Of a stretch of DNA of 64,000 nt, positions 1 to 10,600 are shown in pieces (the stretch's first letter is position 1; each line of letters opens with the position of its first letter). The DNA comes from Plantago major. Taxonomy: Eukaryota; Streptophyta; Magnoliopsida; Lamiales; Plantaginaceae. The notes under the pieces were generated by a model. The model was not told the origin of the DNA, did no database searches, and was given only the letters and a program-made list of their open reading frames with translations. The translations under genes and the position numbers were made by a program. Location: the NCBI GenBank assembly GCA_026545765.1, contig JAIFAC010000110.1, positions 62,001 to 126,000 of the forward strand, in the 5' to 3' direction.

Positions 1-461
1 TATGCTTTGTCCTTTTAGTCTTTAGAGCTTACTAGTATCTGTAAAGGTTCAATATTAATGGAACTAAAAGAAGACCCTCACAACCTGCCCACTTGTATCC
101 TTACTTTCTTGTAGCCGAGTCACTGTGTCTGTGTGCTGAAGTATTTAACTCAACAGAGAAGCACAAGTAACCATCAAAAAAATCTTTTCTGTTTTTAAGT
201 ATAAAGCTGTTCACCCTGCAAATGTAAAATGATGTCAGTGATTCCAAGCAACTCATGAAAATAAGAAAATTGAGGCTTTTAAGTTACACTATATAACGAT
301 GAGCCTTTTGTTACTTGTTTTATGACTGGATTTAGTAGATGAACTTGTCCCTGAAACCTTTATTTGGTGGTTTTGTTCATGTTTCAGTTTACTAGTATGC
401 TGGCCAGATTTTTTTACGTCGCGATCGCTAATTGTATATATGTTCATATCCTACTTGATAG

Positions 462-551
462 GACATCCGGCAAGCTGTCGCAAAATTGCAGTCGAAGGTG
501 TCAGCTAAAGTGGTTGCCCTTACAGAAGGTTTTAAATCAATGCATTCTTAG
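462..551 (+). CDS. possible terminal exon of an unidentified gene
   Basis: A splice acceptor (polypyrimidine-like tract ending in TAG at 459-461) is followed by 30 codons ending in TAG at 549-551. The peptide begins DIRQAVAKLQSKVSAKVV and ends GFKSMHS. It has the heptad-like, charged look of a coiled-coil C-terminus. If real, the gene enters from the left edge and the DNA after 551 is its 3' UTR. I do not recognise the family, and no earlier exon could be placed between 1 and 461. An ATG-initiated reading frame across 364-642 in another frame is less plausible, because it has no recognisable content. Confidence 0.35.
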   Translation, partial: DIRQAVAKLQSKVSAKVVALTEGFKSMHS

Positions 552-1216
552 AATACAAGAGGTCCCAATGAATTTTGAAGCATTTGATATGAGTGTATAT
601 TCTGTAGGACAGTGTAAGAAGCTTAGCATGCAAGTATGCTAGATATGTATTTGCAAAGAGAAATCAATGTTGATTGCTGTAGTATTGTCGAGTAGTTATC
701 CTGCAAGGGTGGTAACATACTTTTGGGGTCTATTATTTGAATCCATTTGGGAGAGCAAATTTAATAGGAGTATCTTTTAGGTTCAAATATGACACACTAT
801 GGAAGGTTTACCTTGTTTACGCGGTTAACATACTATTGCATGAACCGGAGCTTTACCGGAGTATGTTCGGTTTATATTGTTTACGTAGTTCACAAACTGT
901 GTGAGCCGGTGGTTTAGGTGCATCTAAGAGCAGCGGATGCAGAGTTCCGGACATCATTAAAAAAAAAGTGACTTTGATTATATTTGAACGAACTAAATCA
1001 CAGTGATGTAATTCTTTCATTCATGAATTGAGAAGGTGATGTTACAACATGAATACAAATTCCAAACCTGATCAATTCAAATTGAAGGTTCCAATTTTCA
1101 GAAAACAAATCAAGTACATCCTTCCTCATTTCAGGTAAATGCTGTACTCACATAATAATGTTCATGATTATGAGATGAAGAAACATGAATGGATGCAAAA
1201 GTAATTGTCATTTCTT
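552..1216. other. intergenic/3' UTR sequence with a diverged tandem pair
   Basis: No gene seen. Around 805-930 there are two diverged head-to-tail copies of a unit of about 65 bp. Each contains TTGTTTACG, a CGGTTAACA- or AGTTCACAA-like block and a GAACCGG/GAGCCGG block. It is a local duplication with no clear class. Confidence 0.3.
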
Positions 1217-1804
1217 CTAGGAGAGTTTTTTAGTCTTTCGATCAGAGTCTTCATCTTCATCATCTGATACTTCTGGTTCTGATTCAACATCATCATCATC
1301 AGATGGTGGAGAAGGATCGAGCCTTGCTGCATCGATCGCCCACTTGATCAGCTTCTCAACCTCATCTTCTTCGTTTTCTCCCGGTGTCGTCGGATTCAGC
1401 TGCTGATTGATAGACGAAGAACCTCCAGTATCAGAATTGCCTTTAGATGGAGTTGGAGCCTTGAGGGCCGCAAATCTAGCAAAAAGGTCATCGCCGTCGC
1501 CCAGCGGAGCAGTGGTAGCTTTGTTTTCTGTTTTGGTCGGAGTAATTTTGGTTGTTTGTCGGGGAGGAAAAGAAGAAGAGCTAGGGTTTTTGAGAGCTTG
1601 GAATCGGCGATCGAGATCTGGATCGATGACGGATGAGCGTGCTATGTGGGAATTGGTGCTGAGTTTGAGAAGCACGTCATCCTGTGCTGCTCGGAGTAGC
1701 TGCTCCACCTCGCCTTCGTCGCCGCCGTTTCTGGTTTTCGTCTCCCATGGAGGATTACAGTTGTTATTCTTATTTTTGCCCATTATTGGACTTGAACGGA
1801 ACAA
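1217..1804 (-). CDS. small acidic protein with two MIM1-like motifs, function unknown
   Basis: A single-exon frame of 195 codons; an in-frame Met at residue 8 (MGKNKNNN) may be the true start, giving 188 residues. The protein is hydrophilic and low-complexity. It has two similar short segments, DPDLDRRFQALK (about residues 62-73) and DDLFARFAALK (about 105-115). After them come a predicted helix EVEKLIKWAIDAARLDP (about 148-164) and a Ser/Asp/Glu-rich tail with a basic end. The two segments fit the MIM1 spacing (acidic-x-x-L-x-x-R-[L/F]-x-x-L-K) used by ESCRT-III proteins and the animal checkpoint regulator ANCHR to bind VPS4-type MIT domains. A link to ESCRT is inference only. The coding strand is chosen because the opposite-strand frame has no sensible composition. 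Confidence 0.65.
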   Translation of the reverse strand: MFRSSPIMGKNKNNNCNPPWETKTRNGGDEGEVEQLLRAAQDDVLLKLSTNSHIARSSVIDPDLDRRFQALKNPSSSSFPPRQTTKITPTKTENKATTAPLGDGDDLFARFAALKAPTPSKGNSDTGGSSSINQQLNPTTPGENEEDEVEKLIKWAIDAARLDPSPPSDDDDVESEPEVSDDEDEDSDRKTKKLS

Positions 1805-1829
1805 AGCAGTCCGGGATATTTATTTATAG

Positions 1830-2281
1830 TCCATCAACCCCATGTCAATTAGGCCAAATTAAGATTTTACTGAGATATAAAACCGTATCCATCCCACCCA
1901 AAGATTAATTAAGATCCTTCTCTCGGAGTTTTAACCGAAGCTAAATTTTGGTTTAGTTGTGTAATACTACTATTTTTGTTTTTGGAATACTTACAATTTT
2001 ATGAGAGTGTATAAGTAAATTATAGTTGCAATCCGAACAAGAATAACAAAGACTCAATTAAAATCGAGTCTAAATTGTGAGCCAAAGGTATAAAATTTAC
2101 TTACATTTGGCAGGATGTGGTTAAAATTAGGACAACATTAATTTTGATAATTAAATAACAATATGATTTCAGAAGTTAGAAGCAGATGGGGTAAAGTTAT
2201 GTTCGAAGTTAGGGTTTATATTAAGTCTCATAAAAATCCTATTACATTTGGAGAGTTCAAAGAGACCCCTAATTTTTCATA
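1830..2281. other. AT-rich spacer upstream of the acidic-protein gene
   Basis: No gene or repeat recognised. It presumably holds the promoter of the minus-strand gene at 1217-1804 and ends at the target site of the hAT element that follows. Confidence 0.4.
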
Positions 2282-2289
2282 TAAATTAC

Positions 2290-2420
2290 TAGGGGTGATC
2301 ATAAAATCCGAAAATCCGATCCGATCTGATGTATTCCAATCGGATTACGGATTATGATATTTTAGATCCGAAGATTTTCGGATTAATCCGATCCTATCCG
2401 TCGAATTAATCCGAAAATCC

Positions 2421-2494
<74 letters not shown>

Positions 2495-2922
2495 CTTATT
2501 GAAACAAAATACAAAATACTTAGGATGCTGGGAAGTTGGATTTTGGCTGTTGGAAATATGCACTTTCTATTTTTACTTCAAAGAATGTAATCGACTAGTA
2601 CTCGTTATTCTAGAACATGAACTCCAAACTTTTCGTATTTGTTGTTTTGGACTTAAAGTAAATTTGTGAACTTTATTTTGTTTATTTTGAATGTGGAACT
2701 ACTGAACTAGTATTTAATTTGGCTACGAAATGCTATTTCATTTTTTTTTTTTTAATTAAAGTTCGGATTATTTGGATTAAATCTGATCCAATCCGAACTT
2801 TTTCGGATTAATCCGAAATCCGATCCGATCGTTTGGATCGGATTTCGAATTGAGCCTTTAGTGGTCCGAAACTTCGGATTGATCCGAACTTCGGATCGGA
2901 TTAATCCGAACGTGCACCCCTA
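2290..2922. mobile_element. hAT-type non-autonomous element (MITE), 633 bp
   Basis: The ends are TAGGGGTG and CACCCCTA. They are flanked by a perfect 8-bp target duplication, TAAATTAC, at 2282-2289 and 2923-2930. An 8-bp TSD and an end of the form TAGGG are hAT hallmarks. Both subterminal regions (2305-2420 and 2760-2915) are packed with copies, in both orientations, of TCGGATTAATCCGA and GGATCGGAT words. This resembles the subterminal transposase-binding repeats of hAT elements. There is no transposase frame. A long TA microsatellite lies inside. Class call is firm; family name unknown. Confidence 0.85.
2423..2492. repeat. (AT)n microsatellite, about 70 bp
   Basis: An uninterrupted AT dinucleotide run inside the hAT MITE. 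It creates a spurious Tyr-Ile open frame on the minus strand. Confidence 0.95.
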
Positions 2923-3823
2923 TAAATTACCTAGTTTTGTTTCCTGCCCTTTTTTCTTCTCGGATCCTCTCGCGGGTCGATTTTCTGAAATCTGGATTCG
3001 GGTAGCGGTTTTCATTATCCGGATTCAATATAAAACTATTTTTTTCCTTTTTTTTTATTTCATTTCTCCCTTCCATCCATCCCAATTCTAACTATATTCT
3101 CTGCAACTTTAGCTTTCTTTTCAAGCTATGAGCTATGACATCTCTACTTTACGTTTCTCTCTCCTCCCACCCATCTCTCCCGGGCTCTTTCTTTTCCTCT
3201 TCAATTCGAGATATGGACATTAATTTAGGCCATTATCTCTTTTCTTTTGCTCTTCTTCCACAAAAAAAGACAGTTTTCTTCCCTTAATTCTCATGTTTTC
3301 ACTCGTGAAGAACCCTAAATTCAAACTGGATCGAGCGAGAGAGGAGTCAACTGTAAGAGATTCTAGATCGAACGGAGGCACAAACTAGATCGAACGAAGG
3401 AGTTGCGATTAGATCGGAGATTGAACGGAGTTTTCGAAGAATTGTTCGGGCCTGAAGTTTTTGACAGCTGTTAGGAGGTTCGGTTACGGTGATGGTTAGT
3501 GTGATTTTTTGTTGCTTCGTTGTTGAGTTCGATTTGTTTCTTCATTGTTGAAACTTGATTCATTGCGTTTTGTTGCTTCGTTGTTGTTGTTGTTGTCAGT
3601 TGTTGAGTTCGATTTTGCGATTTGAGTTCGATCCAAAAACGATTTGTTTGTTGTCAGTTTCATCACGATTCCGGTGATTATCAGGTAATTTGTTGTCAGT
3701 TTCATCGCGTTTTTCTCTGGATTTTGTTGTCAGCTCGATTTTTGCCTTTTGTTGCTACGTTTTTTGCTGAATCCGATGATTTTATCCTTCTCTTTGTCTC
3801 GTTTTAGCTTGTTAATCATTTTA

Positions 3824-4597
3824 ATGGCGGAATTAAACGTGAATGCTACTGCTCAAGTGAACATGGAGTATCCTGTTCACCGTAATCCTGTTTTCGGCAT
3901 GGGTAAGTGTTTCTTAGTTGCGTTTATGGTTCGCAATTGAGTTTTTATGCTAGATCTCTTGATTTACAGTTGAATTTATGGTCATGTTCTTCATTTGAAT
4001 TTTATTGTGGGAAACTGTTGAATGTCGGTTTGTTTTGAACATTTTTTGTGAGAAAATGTCTAGGTTTTAGTAAGTATTGTCTAGTTTTTAACATGTAACA
4101 TCTATTTTTTTATGATTTTTAGATTTGTTATGTGGTTGTGTACACTGTATATGTTTTTTGGTGGGGATTTATTGTTTGTTTGAATATTCAGAATATTTTG
4201 TGTGAAATTGTCTAGTTTTTAACATATATTGTCTACTTTTTAATGTTTTATAGTTTTTTGTGTGAAATTGTCTAGTTTTAAACATATATTGTCTAATTTT
4301 TATGTAAATACCTTATGTTTTAGCTTTTTAACACATATGGTCTAGTTTTTATCAATATTTGCCTAGTTTTTCACGTTATATCTTTATGTTGTGCAGTTGT
4401 GTTGAATTGTTTAGTTTTTAGTATGTATTGTCTAGTTTTTATGTAAGTTGAAAAAGCTAGAAGCAAAGAAAGTTGCTGATGAACAAGCTTCTCAAGTATC
4501 TAAGAGACCTGTTGCTAATGATGATTTTGAAGAGGGTGGATTGGATGATTTGAATAATAATGCTCGGAAGAAACTAAAACAATCGAAGAAAAATTAG
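3824..4597 (+). pseudogene. possible two-exon gene remnant, unrecognised
   Basis: An ATG at 3824 opens 26 codons beginning MAELNVNATAQVN and ends at a good donor (ATGG|GTAAGT, about 3902). A second coding-like stretch, ending in TAG at 4595-4597, encodes a Lys/Asp-rich tail (ANDDFEEGGLDDLNNNARKK). Between them lies repeat-like DNA, and no acceptor for the second part is obvious. A transcription-leader-like, pyrimidine-rich segment precedes it (about 3050-3300). It may be a truncated gene or the coding remnant of a deleted DNA transposon. Confidence 0.25.
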
Positions 4598-4830
4598 TGT
4601 CTAGTTTTTCTGACATATGTCGTTTTTATGTGAATTATACAATTTTGTAAATGAATTATCTAGTTTTATTCTTGTCCAAAATTTAATCACCGATATAACG
4701 TAATTGTTTATATTATACAGTTTTCGTTATATTATACAGTTTTTCTTGGCCGTTTTTAATGAATCCGGGTTGAAGATCAGTGAAAAACCATCAAATAAGT
4801 CGAGAAAAAATGTATAATTATACAGTTTTA
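4021..4830. repeat. interspersed short repeats (GTCTAGTTTTTAACATAT and ATTATACAGTTTT)
   Basis: From about 4060 to 4445 the word TTGTCTAGTTTTTAACATAT recurs with variation about eight times, at irregular 30-60 bp spacing. From about 4640 to 4830 a related word, ATTATACAGTTTT, recurs four times. This resembles the short-repeat arrays in the subterminal regions of some Mutator-like elements (compare 22140-22990), but no terminal inverted repeat or TSD could be found. Confidence 0.5.
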
Positions 4831-5166
4831 ACGTTTGAAGGGGGCTTTCGGGCTACTCCTATATATAGAATTCTCATGAAAGCAATTTCTAGGGATTAAG
4901 ATTGTTTTAGCCCAGTACAAGTAGACAAGCAAATAAGAATGCAGTACCATAATATGAGGATCGTTAGAACTTGGAATTATTCCAATCTTATTCATAAGGT
5001 ACACCATATTGTAAGATGGTGTTCTGATCAAGACTAGCTCACAGAACTACTGAGTTCACCATTTCCTGGACATTTTACTTCACCAGTCCCAAATTGCCCA
5101 TAAACAGCAATGTGATTATTAACTAGGTCACCAAAGTACTGAGTTCATGACTTCCTGGGCATTCAC

Positions 5167-6450
5167 TTACTTTACCAGTCCCAAATTGCCAATACCCCAA
5201 GCATCACTAGGCCAAGCCTTCTCCCTAGCTTTCATCAACAACACCCTCCCCCAAGCAATCCACCCAGGCCAAGACATCCTCTTGTCCCAAGGACTCCCCC
5301 ACTCCAACAACAACCTCAGCCCCTTCTCCACCGCCATCTCCGCCTCCTCGAACCTCCCTTTCCCCAAATAAACCTGTCCCAACACCACATGAGGCTCACC
5401 TACAAATGGATTCTTCTCCACACTCATCAACAGCTTCTCCTCCGCTTTCTCCAATCCAATCTTCTCCGCCTCACAAACCGCCTCCCAGTACAAATCCCTT
5501 GCAACAATCTGATCCCCTGCATCAACAACTCTCCTGCATTTGTCGAAAACTGGAGGAATCACTAGCTCCAGTTCCTCATCTCGATTCATTTCTTCGAGTT
5601 TCACCTCTGCTTTGTAAATCATCTCTTCTCGAACGATCAAAGCATATATCGCACCCATTCTCGAAGCCGAATTCATCCACAATCCCGGCTTCCCATCACC
5701 TGGCCACAAGGCAGTCAATGTCGAGCTACCTGAAAACTCAAGGCGACCGTTCGCATTCTCAAACAACTTATCCTGGAAACTAAACAGCTGATCACTAAAA
5801 TCAGCAATCGTCATGAGCAAAAACGTAGCAACAACTCTCCTCGAAACCAAAATATCCTCTCCTGTTTTGATATGCTTAACCTTCATCCCTTCCGCCGGCA
5901 AAACCGACTGGATCTTCTTCCTCCATCCACAATCAATCCCATCCAATTCACCTCCATTAACAACTCTATCAACACAAATTTCAGAATCCCTAAGATGCTC
6001 AACCAGCTCCGAATCCGTATACTTAAACAGGAGTAAATCATGAATTAGGGCTTGCCTAGGCACAACGCAGAACAGGTGAATGAGCCGCTCAGCCTCCTCA
6101 CCAACGTGGCTACGAACAGTGTCTCGGCCAGCGGAGGAAGGCGGGAAAATTGCGAGATTGACGTAGGAATTGGAGTAGGCCGAGTGGAAGAGGCCACAGA
6201 GGCAGACGGCATCCGGCGCACCCCAAAGCTTGAGGATCTTGTAGACTCCGACGAGATGATCCAGGAAACTGCCGTGTTTGTGCCAGCACTCGCCGGCGCC
6301 GGCGGATTGGAGGACGGAGATGAGGCGTGGGAGGTTGGTGTCGATGTATTGGAGTTCGCCGCGTAGGAATGGACGAGCTGATTCGAGTACTTTGTCGAGA
6401 ATTTGGTGGTGGTGATCGGAGTGATTGCCGTTTTCCATGGAAGGTGGCAT
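5167..6450 (-). CDS. DUF6817 / TPR-like protein
   Basis: An intronless gene for 427 residues. An alternative start is Met5. Residues about 55-135 form the conserved region seen in plant DUF6817 proteins, with H-x-S-F-L-D-H-L-V-G-V-Y, WGAPDAVCLCGLFHSAYSN and a downstream Glu/Arg-rich helix. The spaced His residues resemble a degenerate HD-hydrolase-type helix core. The C-terminal third (about 330-420) contains helices of TPR type (PHVVLGQVYLGKGRFEEAEMAVEKGL), followed by the Trp-rich end SWPGWIAWGRVLLMKAREKAWP. No signal peptide or membrane segment. Length agrees with the family's usual size of a little over 400 residues. The biochemical role of the family is not established as far as I know. 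Open frames on the opposite strand (5406-6366) are shadows. Confidence 0.9.
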   Translation of the reverse strand: MPPSMENGNHSDHHHQILDKVLESARPFLRGELQYIDTNLPRLISVLQSAGAGECWHKHGSFLDHLVGVYKILKLWGAPDAVCLCGLFHSAYSNSYVNLAIFPPSSAGRDTVRSHVGEEAERLIHLFCVVPRQALIHDLLLFKYTDSELVEHLRDSEICVDRVVNGGELDGIDCGWRKKIQSVLPAEGMKVKHIKTGEDILVSRRVVATFLLMTIADFSDQLFSFQDKLFENANGRLEFSGSSTLTALWPGDGKPGLWMNSASRMGAIYALIVREEMIYKAEVKLEEMNRDEELELVIPPVFDKCRRVVDAGDQIVARDLYWEAVCEAEKIGLEKAEEKLLMSVEKNPFVGEPHVVLGQVYLGKGRFEEAEMAVEKGLRLLLEWGSPWDKRMSWPGWIAWGRVLLMKAREKAWPSDAWGIGNLGLVK

Positions 6451-6682
6451 TGTGGAGTGTAGAGAGATTGAGGTGAGAAGATGATGGAGGTTTTGGACAT
6501 ATGTATAGAAAGTAGAGAGATGCGTGAAGGATTTGAAGTTTTATCTTTTCGGTAGGTGGTTGAGTCTTGTGAAAATGGTGTGTGTTTGGCAGTTTTCATC
6601 TTTAGGAGTACAATCATTGCGGAGATAAGCTTTGTGTTTCGCCGGCTATTGTCACAAAGTTTTGTATTCATGATAATACTAT

Positions 6683-7035
6683 AAGGGCGGACCTAGGGGA
6701 CGCGACGTTCGCCCCTCAAAATTTAAAATAAAATAAAATAAAATATACTCTCTCTATTTCAGAAAAATTGTTATATTTTACTATTCTGCAGTCAACAGTC
6801 TCCGCGTTTTACTAAATTTTCATTATATAATTTTAATAATTTATTTATTAATATTGTTTAAGAGTAAATTGTGGTCAAATTCGAAGACATTTAACCGGTC
6901 AAAGTCAAAATGTAACACTTTTTTTAAAATGGAAGTAGTAATATTTTTGAAAATTTAGAATTTCACCTAATCCCTAAAAAACATCATACACACATGATTT
7001 CGCCCTCCAAAGTTAATTACCTGGGTCTGCCTCTG
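6683..7035. mobile_element. hAT-type MITE, about 353 bp
   Basis: The left end AAGGGCGGACCTAGG and the right end CCTGGGTCTGCCTCTG are imperfect inverted copies (GGCGGACC / GGCAGACC core). An 8-bp target duplication AATACTAT lies at 6675-6682 and 7036-7043. It carries no coding sequence and hosts a nested Stowaway-like MITE. The exact left border may be off by one base. Confidence 0.75.
6748..6938. mobile_element. Stowaway-like MITE nested in the hAT MITE
   Basis: Inverted ends read CTCTCTCTATTTCAG on the left and, in reverse complement, CTACTTCCATTTTAAAAA on the right. Further inward both arms share TTGTTATATTTT / GTGTTACATTTT. TA dinucleotides flank both sides (6746-6747, 6939-6940). This is the Tc1/mariner-type Stowaway pattern, with clear decay. 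Confidence 0.6.
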
Positions 7036-7043
7036 AATACTAT

Positions 7044-7667
7044 ACAACTAATAATTTACTACACGTCCCGTTTCTTAAATCCATTTTTTTTTTTAATTAC
7101 TTGGTTTATAAAAGCAGCTAAATGTCATTGTTTTACATGTTTCTCGTTCACGGAGTTCTCTGCCATCTTAGTTCATTCTCCTCCACCCAAATGATTAATC
7201 TCAGCTACACTTTAATGAATGATCTGATCTAAATATTACATACACATGTTGTAGGATACGTATCAAAGAACAAGCCACTATCATCTGGCCTTTCTTTTGA
7301 TTTCTGGTGTGTTATTTTCCACTGAAAACTAGAGTACTATTTTTCCTTGCATAACGATTTGGCTAAAAAGAATTCCAAAACAAAATACATATACCGTGCA
7401 ATCATGAATCATCAACGTTTCCCCCCATTATGATAATGTAGAAAGACACAAAAATAAAGTTGCACTTCAGAAGGGTTACAATGGAATCAAGCACGCTTCA
7501 GGAAAAACCTGTTTTTCCTAATGTTAGGAAAAACTGGACTTTCCTAAAAAAAAATAACTAACTTTAATTCATGGAAGAAGAGAGAAATAAAATGAAAGTT
7601 TCTCTGCTTCTATAAAAGAATCTAAACAGCATAAACGAAATCATAAGCTTAAGGTAGACCAAGAAAA
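7044..7667. other. intergenic DNA downstream of the peptidase gene
   Basis: No gene seen. It holds the presumed 3' UTR of the minus-strand peptidase and a small palindrome around 7500-7545 built from TTTTTCCTAA and its complement. Confidence 0.4.
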
Positions 7668-10600
7668 CTAAGATGATGAAGGAATCATGTTTAATGCCTT
7701 CATGAGAAAAACATAGGTGAAGGCATCTTCCTGGAGCTTCTCAAACCTGGCAACACGTAGAAAGACGTGAGTTCTAATTGGGATACAATAAAGTACTACT
7801 TCCTCCGTCCCGAATCATGAAGGCAATTTAGTTTATTCTTGGGAAAGGCTCATTATCCAATTCAGGTAACTCGGTAGCTTAGGGTGATCAGATATGGCTG
7901 GTGTGAGAGAATGAGAATTGTCACTCATAATCTAAACACTAAGAATAGGAAAGAAACAAACAAGACATACCTCCCAGATTTCGAAAAATGCCCAGCACCA
8001 AGCTCACATTTAAAGAGAAGAAGATTATCATCAGTCTTTGTCTCTCTCAACTTTGCTACAAATTTAGCTGGTTCCGAGTACAGAACTCGTGTATCTGCAA
8101 CAGTCGTTGGCATCAGGTTTCATGACTTAATAGTTAATACAGAGGCATATGACTAAAACGTTGATGTTTTTCTTTGTGCTAGATATCTGGTTAATGTGGC
8201 AAATATAACAATCGATCTCATCTGTCATACATACAGAGCCGGAGAGTCAAGTCAAATGTTAATTTCAGAACTTAATAATACAAGAACTTATATTAGACGG
8301 TCACATGTGGATTTATATTTTAAAGATAAGGTTTCAGTTCACACACACACACACTCATTAAGTATTGTCTCGTAATCACAAGAAAGTTTCAGTTTGGAAA
8401 TTCATACACTACCTGTTCCCAAAAAAGGGTTTTTCTTGTGATCATAAGAAAGTTTCAGTCTCGCAATCCATACACTACTTTACCCTCAAAATACTTATAT
8501 TAGTGTACCGCCCTCCTTAACAAATATCAAGCATTCTTACGGTACTAAATTTCGGCTCTAGAAACTCGCATATGCTGTCAAAGAGCCCCCTAAATTTAGT
8601 AGTTGTAATAAGTATTTAAAGAAGTTCATCAAAGAGCCCCAGCTTCACATCAAGCCTAGTGGTACTTACATCCCATAATGGTAGAATTTAATTTTGGACT
8701 TACCATTTAATCCTGCGGTTATAAGAATAGCTGGGTAGTTTTGGGCAGCAATCTGTAAAGATGTGCAAAAAGAAATCAGGTCAAGAATATTTCCCATAAC
8801 CAGAGTGAAATAAAATGCATTATGATTTATGAAGTTCCTACTTACATTATCGACAGGGGAGTAAGACTTCATATAGAAGTAGTACTCCTCTTTGCGAGGA
8901 TCACCCCACTCCTGCAGTAACATAAGAGATAAAGCAAGAGTAAAGACGAGTAAATAACTAAATAAAGACAGAATAAAAAAACTGACTGAAGATTATCAGT
9001 ACGTCAATAACTCAGGATAAACCAATCAGACAATGCAGCTGATTACAAATTATACATCCCAGGATAATTAGAGACGGGGACTGCAACTTGAATTAGGTCT
9101 AAACAGAAGTAGGGAGAGGAGAACCCTGGACAGACAATAGTGAATGTCAAAGAATTCGGACTTCTTTCCAGTAACAAAGCTAAATGAGGTTTATAAATAA
9201 AAGTGATAGTGAACAACATTGGAATTGAAAAGAAATAAGCAAAGGGAATAAATAGCCAACCACAGACACAAATTAATCTGCAACCCATCTAAAAATTACT
9301 TTCACCTCTTCAGGATCAGGAAAGTTCACTTTAAATTCGCCAAACTAACATACGGTTCCTGATCCCTAAGAACTTGAAAATCTCATCTAAGATGCTACAG
9401 ATGTTCCACATTGAAATTACTATAAAATTCAAAATGAACATGCATTACAGAGCTTGGTCATGCTGGAACTAATACAGCAAACACCATTGAGATAGTTATA
9501 CAGTAGAATAATGAATAGAAAACTGACCTCCCACTCTGAAGTCGTAAGGGGAATAGTAGGATCGAGCATTGTTGTCAACACATCAACAAAAGGCACTCCA
9601 CCAACAGCAGCCTTAAATAAATCAGGCCGCATGTTAAGAACGGCACCAATTAGCAATCCACCTGCACTTCTTCCTTCAATGCAAAGTTTCTCTTTGGAAC
9701 AATACTTATTCTCTATGAGATGTTCAGCACAAGAAATGAAATCTGTGAATGTATTCTTTTTCTTCAGCAGTTTCCCATTTTCATACCATGGTCTCCCGAT
9801 TTCACCACCTCCACGTATGTGTGCAATTGCGAAAATGAAACCCCTGTCCAGCAAAGACAACCTGGATGGCTTAAAATATGGATCTATGCAGACCTATTCA
9901 AGAAGATCAGCAGTTAGAAAATGAATCAGGCAGTTGCCCAACAAGATTCAACAGAATAAAATGATGGCTGATGGCACAACTATATAAAGCATTAAAAGTT
10001 TATGGGCTCGTGCATATTTCCATTGCATAAATTATCTTGTACATAAATTTGACATACAGATATACCTTCCCATTCCTGCATAGTTTTTAACTATGTTACC
10101 TGGCTCGGATACAGGTGCATATTCAACTGTCGGTTTCTTGTAATTCTAAAAGTCAAGATACTTTAATATGTACTTAAACTTGGGCTACATGGGTGCGGTA
10201 GCCAGTTTAATATATATAAAGAATATATTTTCTCACATTTTATCCTATAAATCAAAAATATTTATAACTTTAGAAAAATAAAATTAAAATAACCTAGCCA
10301 AACCATAGAACATTCCTGGTGTATGTAAGTAATGTTATGAGGGGTACTTGTAAAACTTGAACACCAAAATGAAACCAAATCTTATATTTTTTACCACAGG
10401 TGAACATCACGAGCTGAAATTAAGATGGAAAAACGTGCAAGGATAAAGGGTCAAGCTCTAACTTGGATCTGCCCAAATTGCTGGAAATAGTCAACGGGTG
10501 AGCACACAGGCACCAGGGTGTTATTTAGGTTACAATCGATCAAGCCTTGAAGTGTTCAGGGTGCACCATTATAGCTTAAACATGCAGGGAAAAGTCAGCG

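Noticed and set aside
1407-1908. Plus-strand open frames over the acidic-protein gene
   Set aside because: Antisense shadows; composition and the minus-strand start and stop favour the 195-codon frame.
2345-2563. Minus-strand frame rich in Tyr-Ile
   Set aside because: It is only the TA microsatellite read as codons. The same applies to frames across 48851-49045.
5406-6366. Plus-strand frames opposite the DUF6817 gene
   Set aside because: Shadows created by the base composition of the true coding strand.
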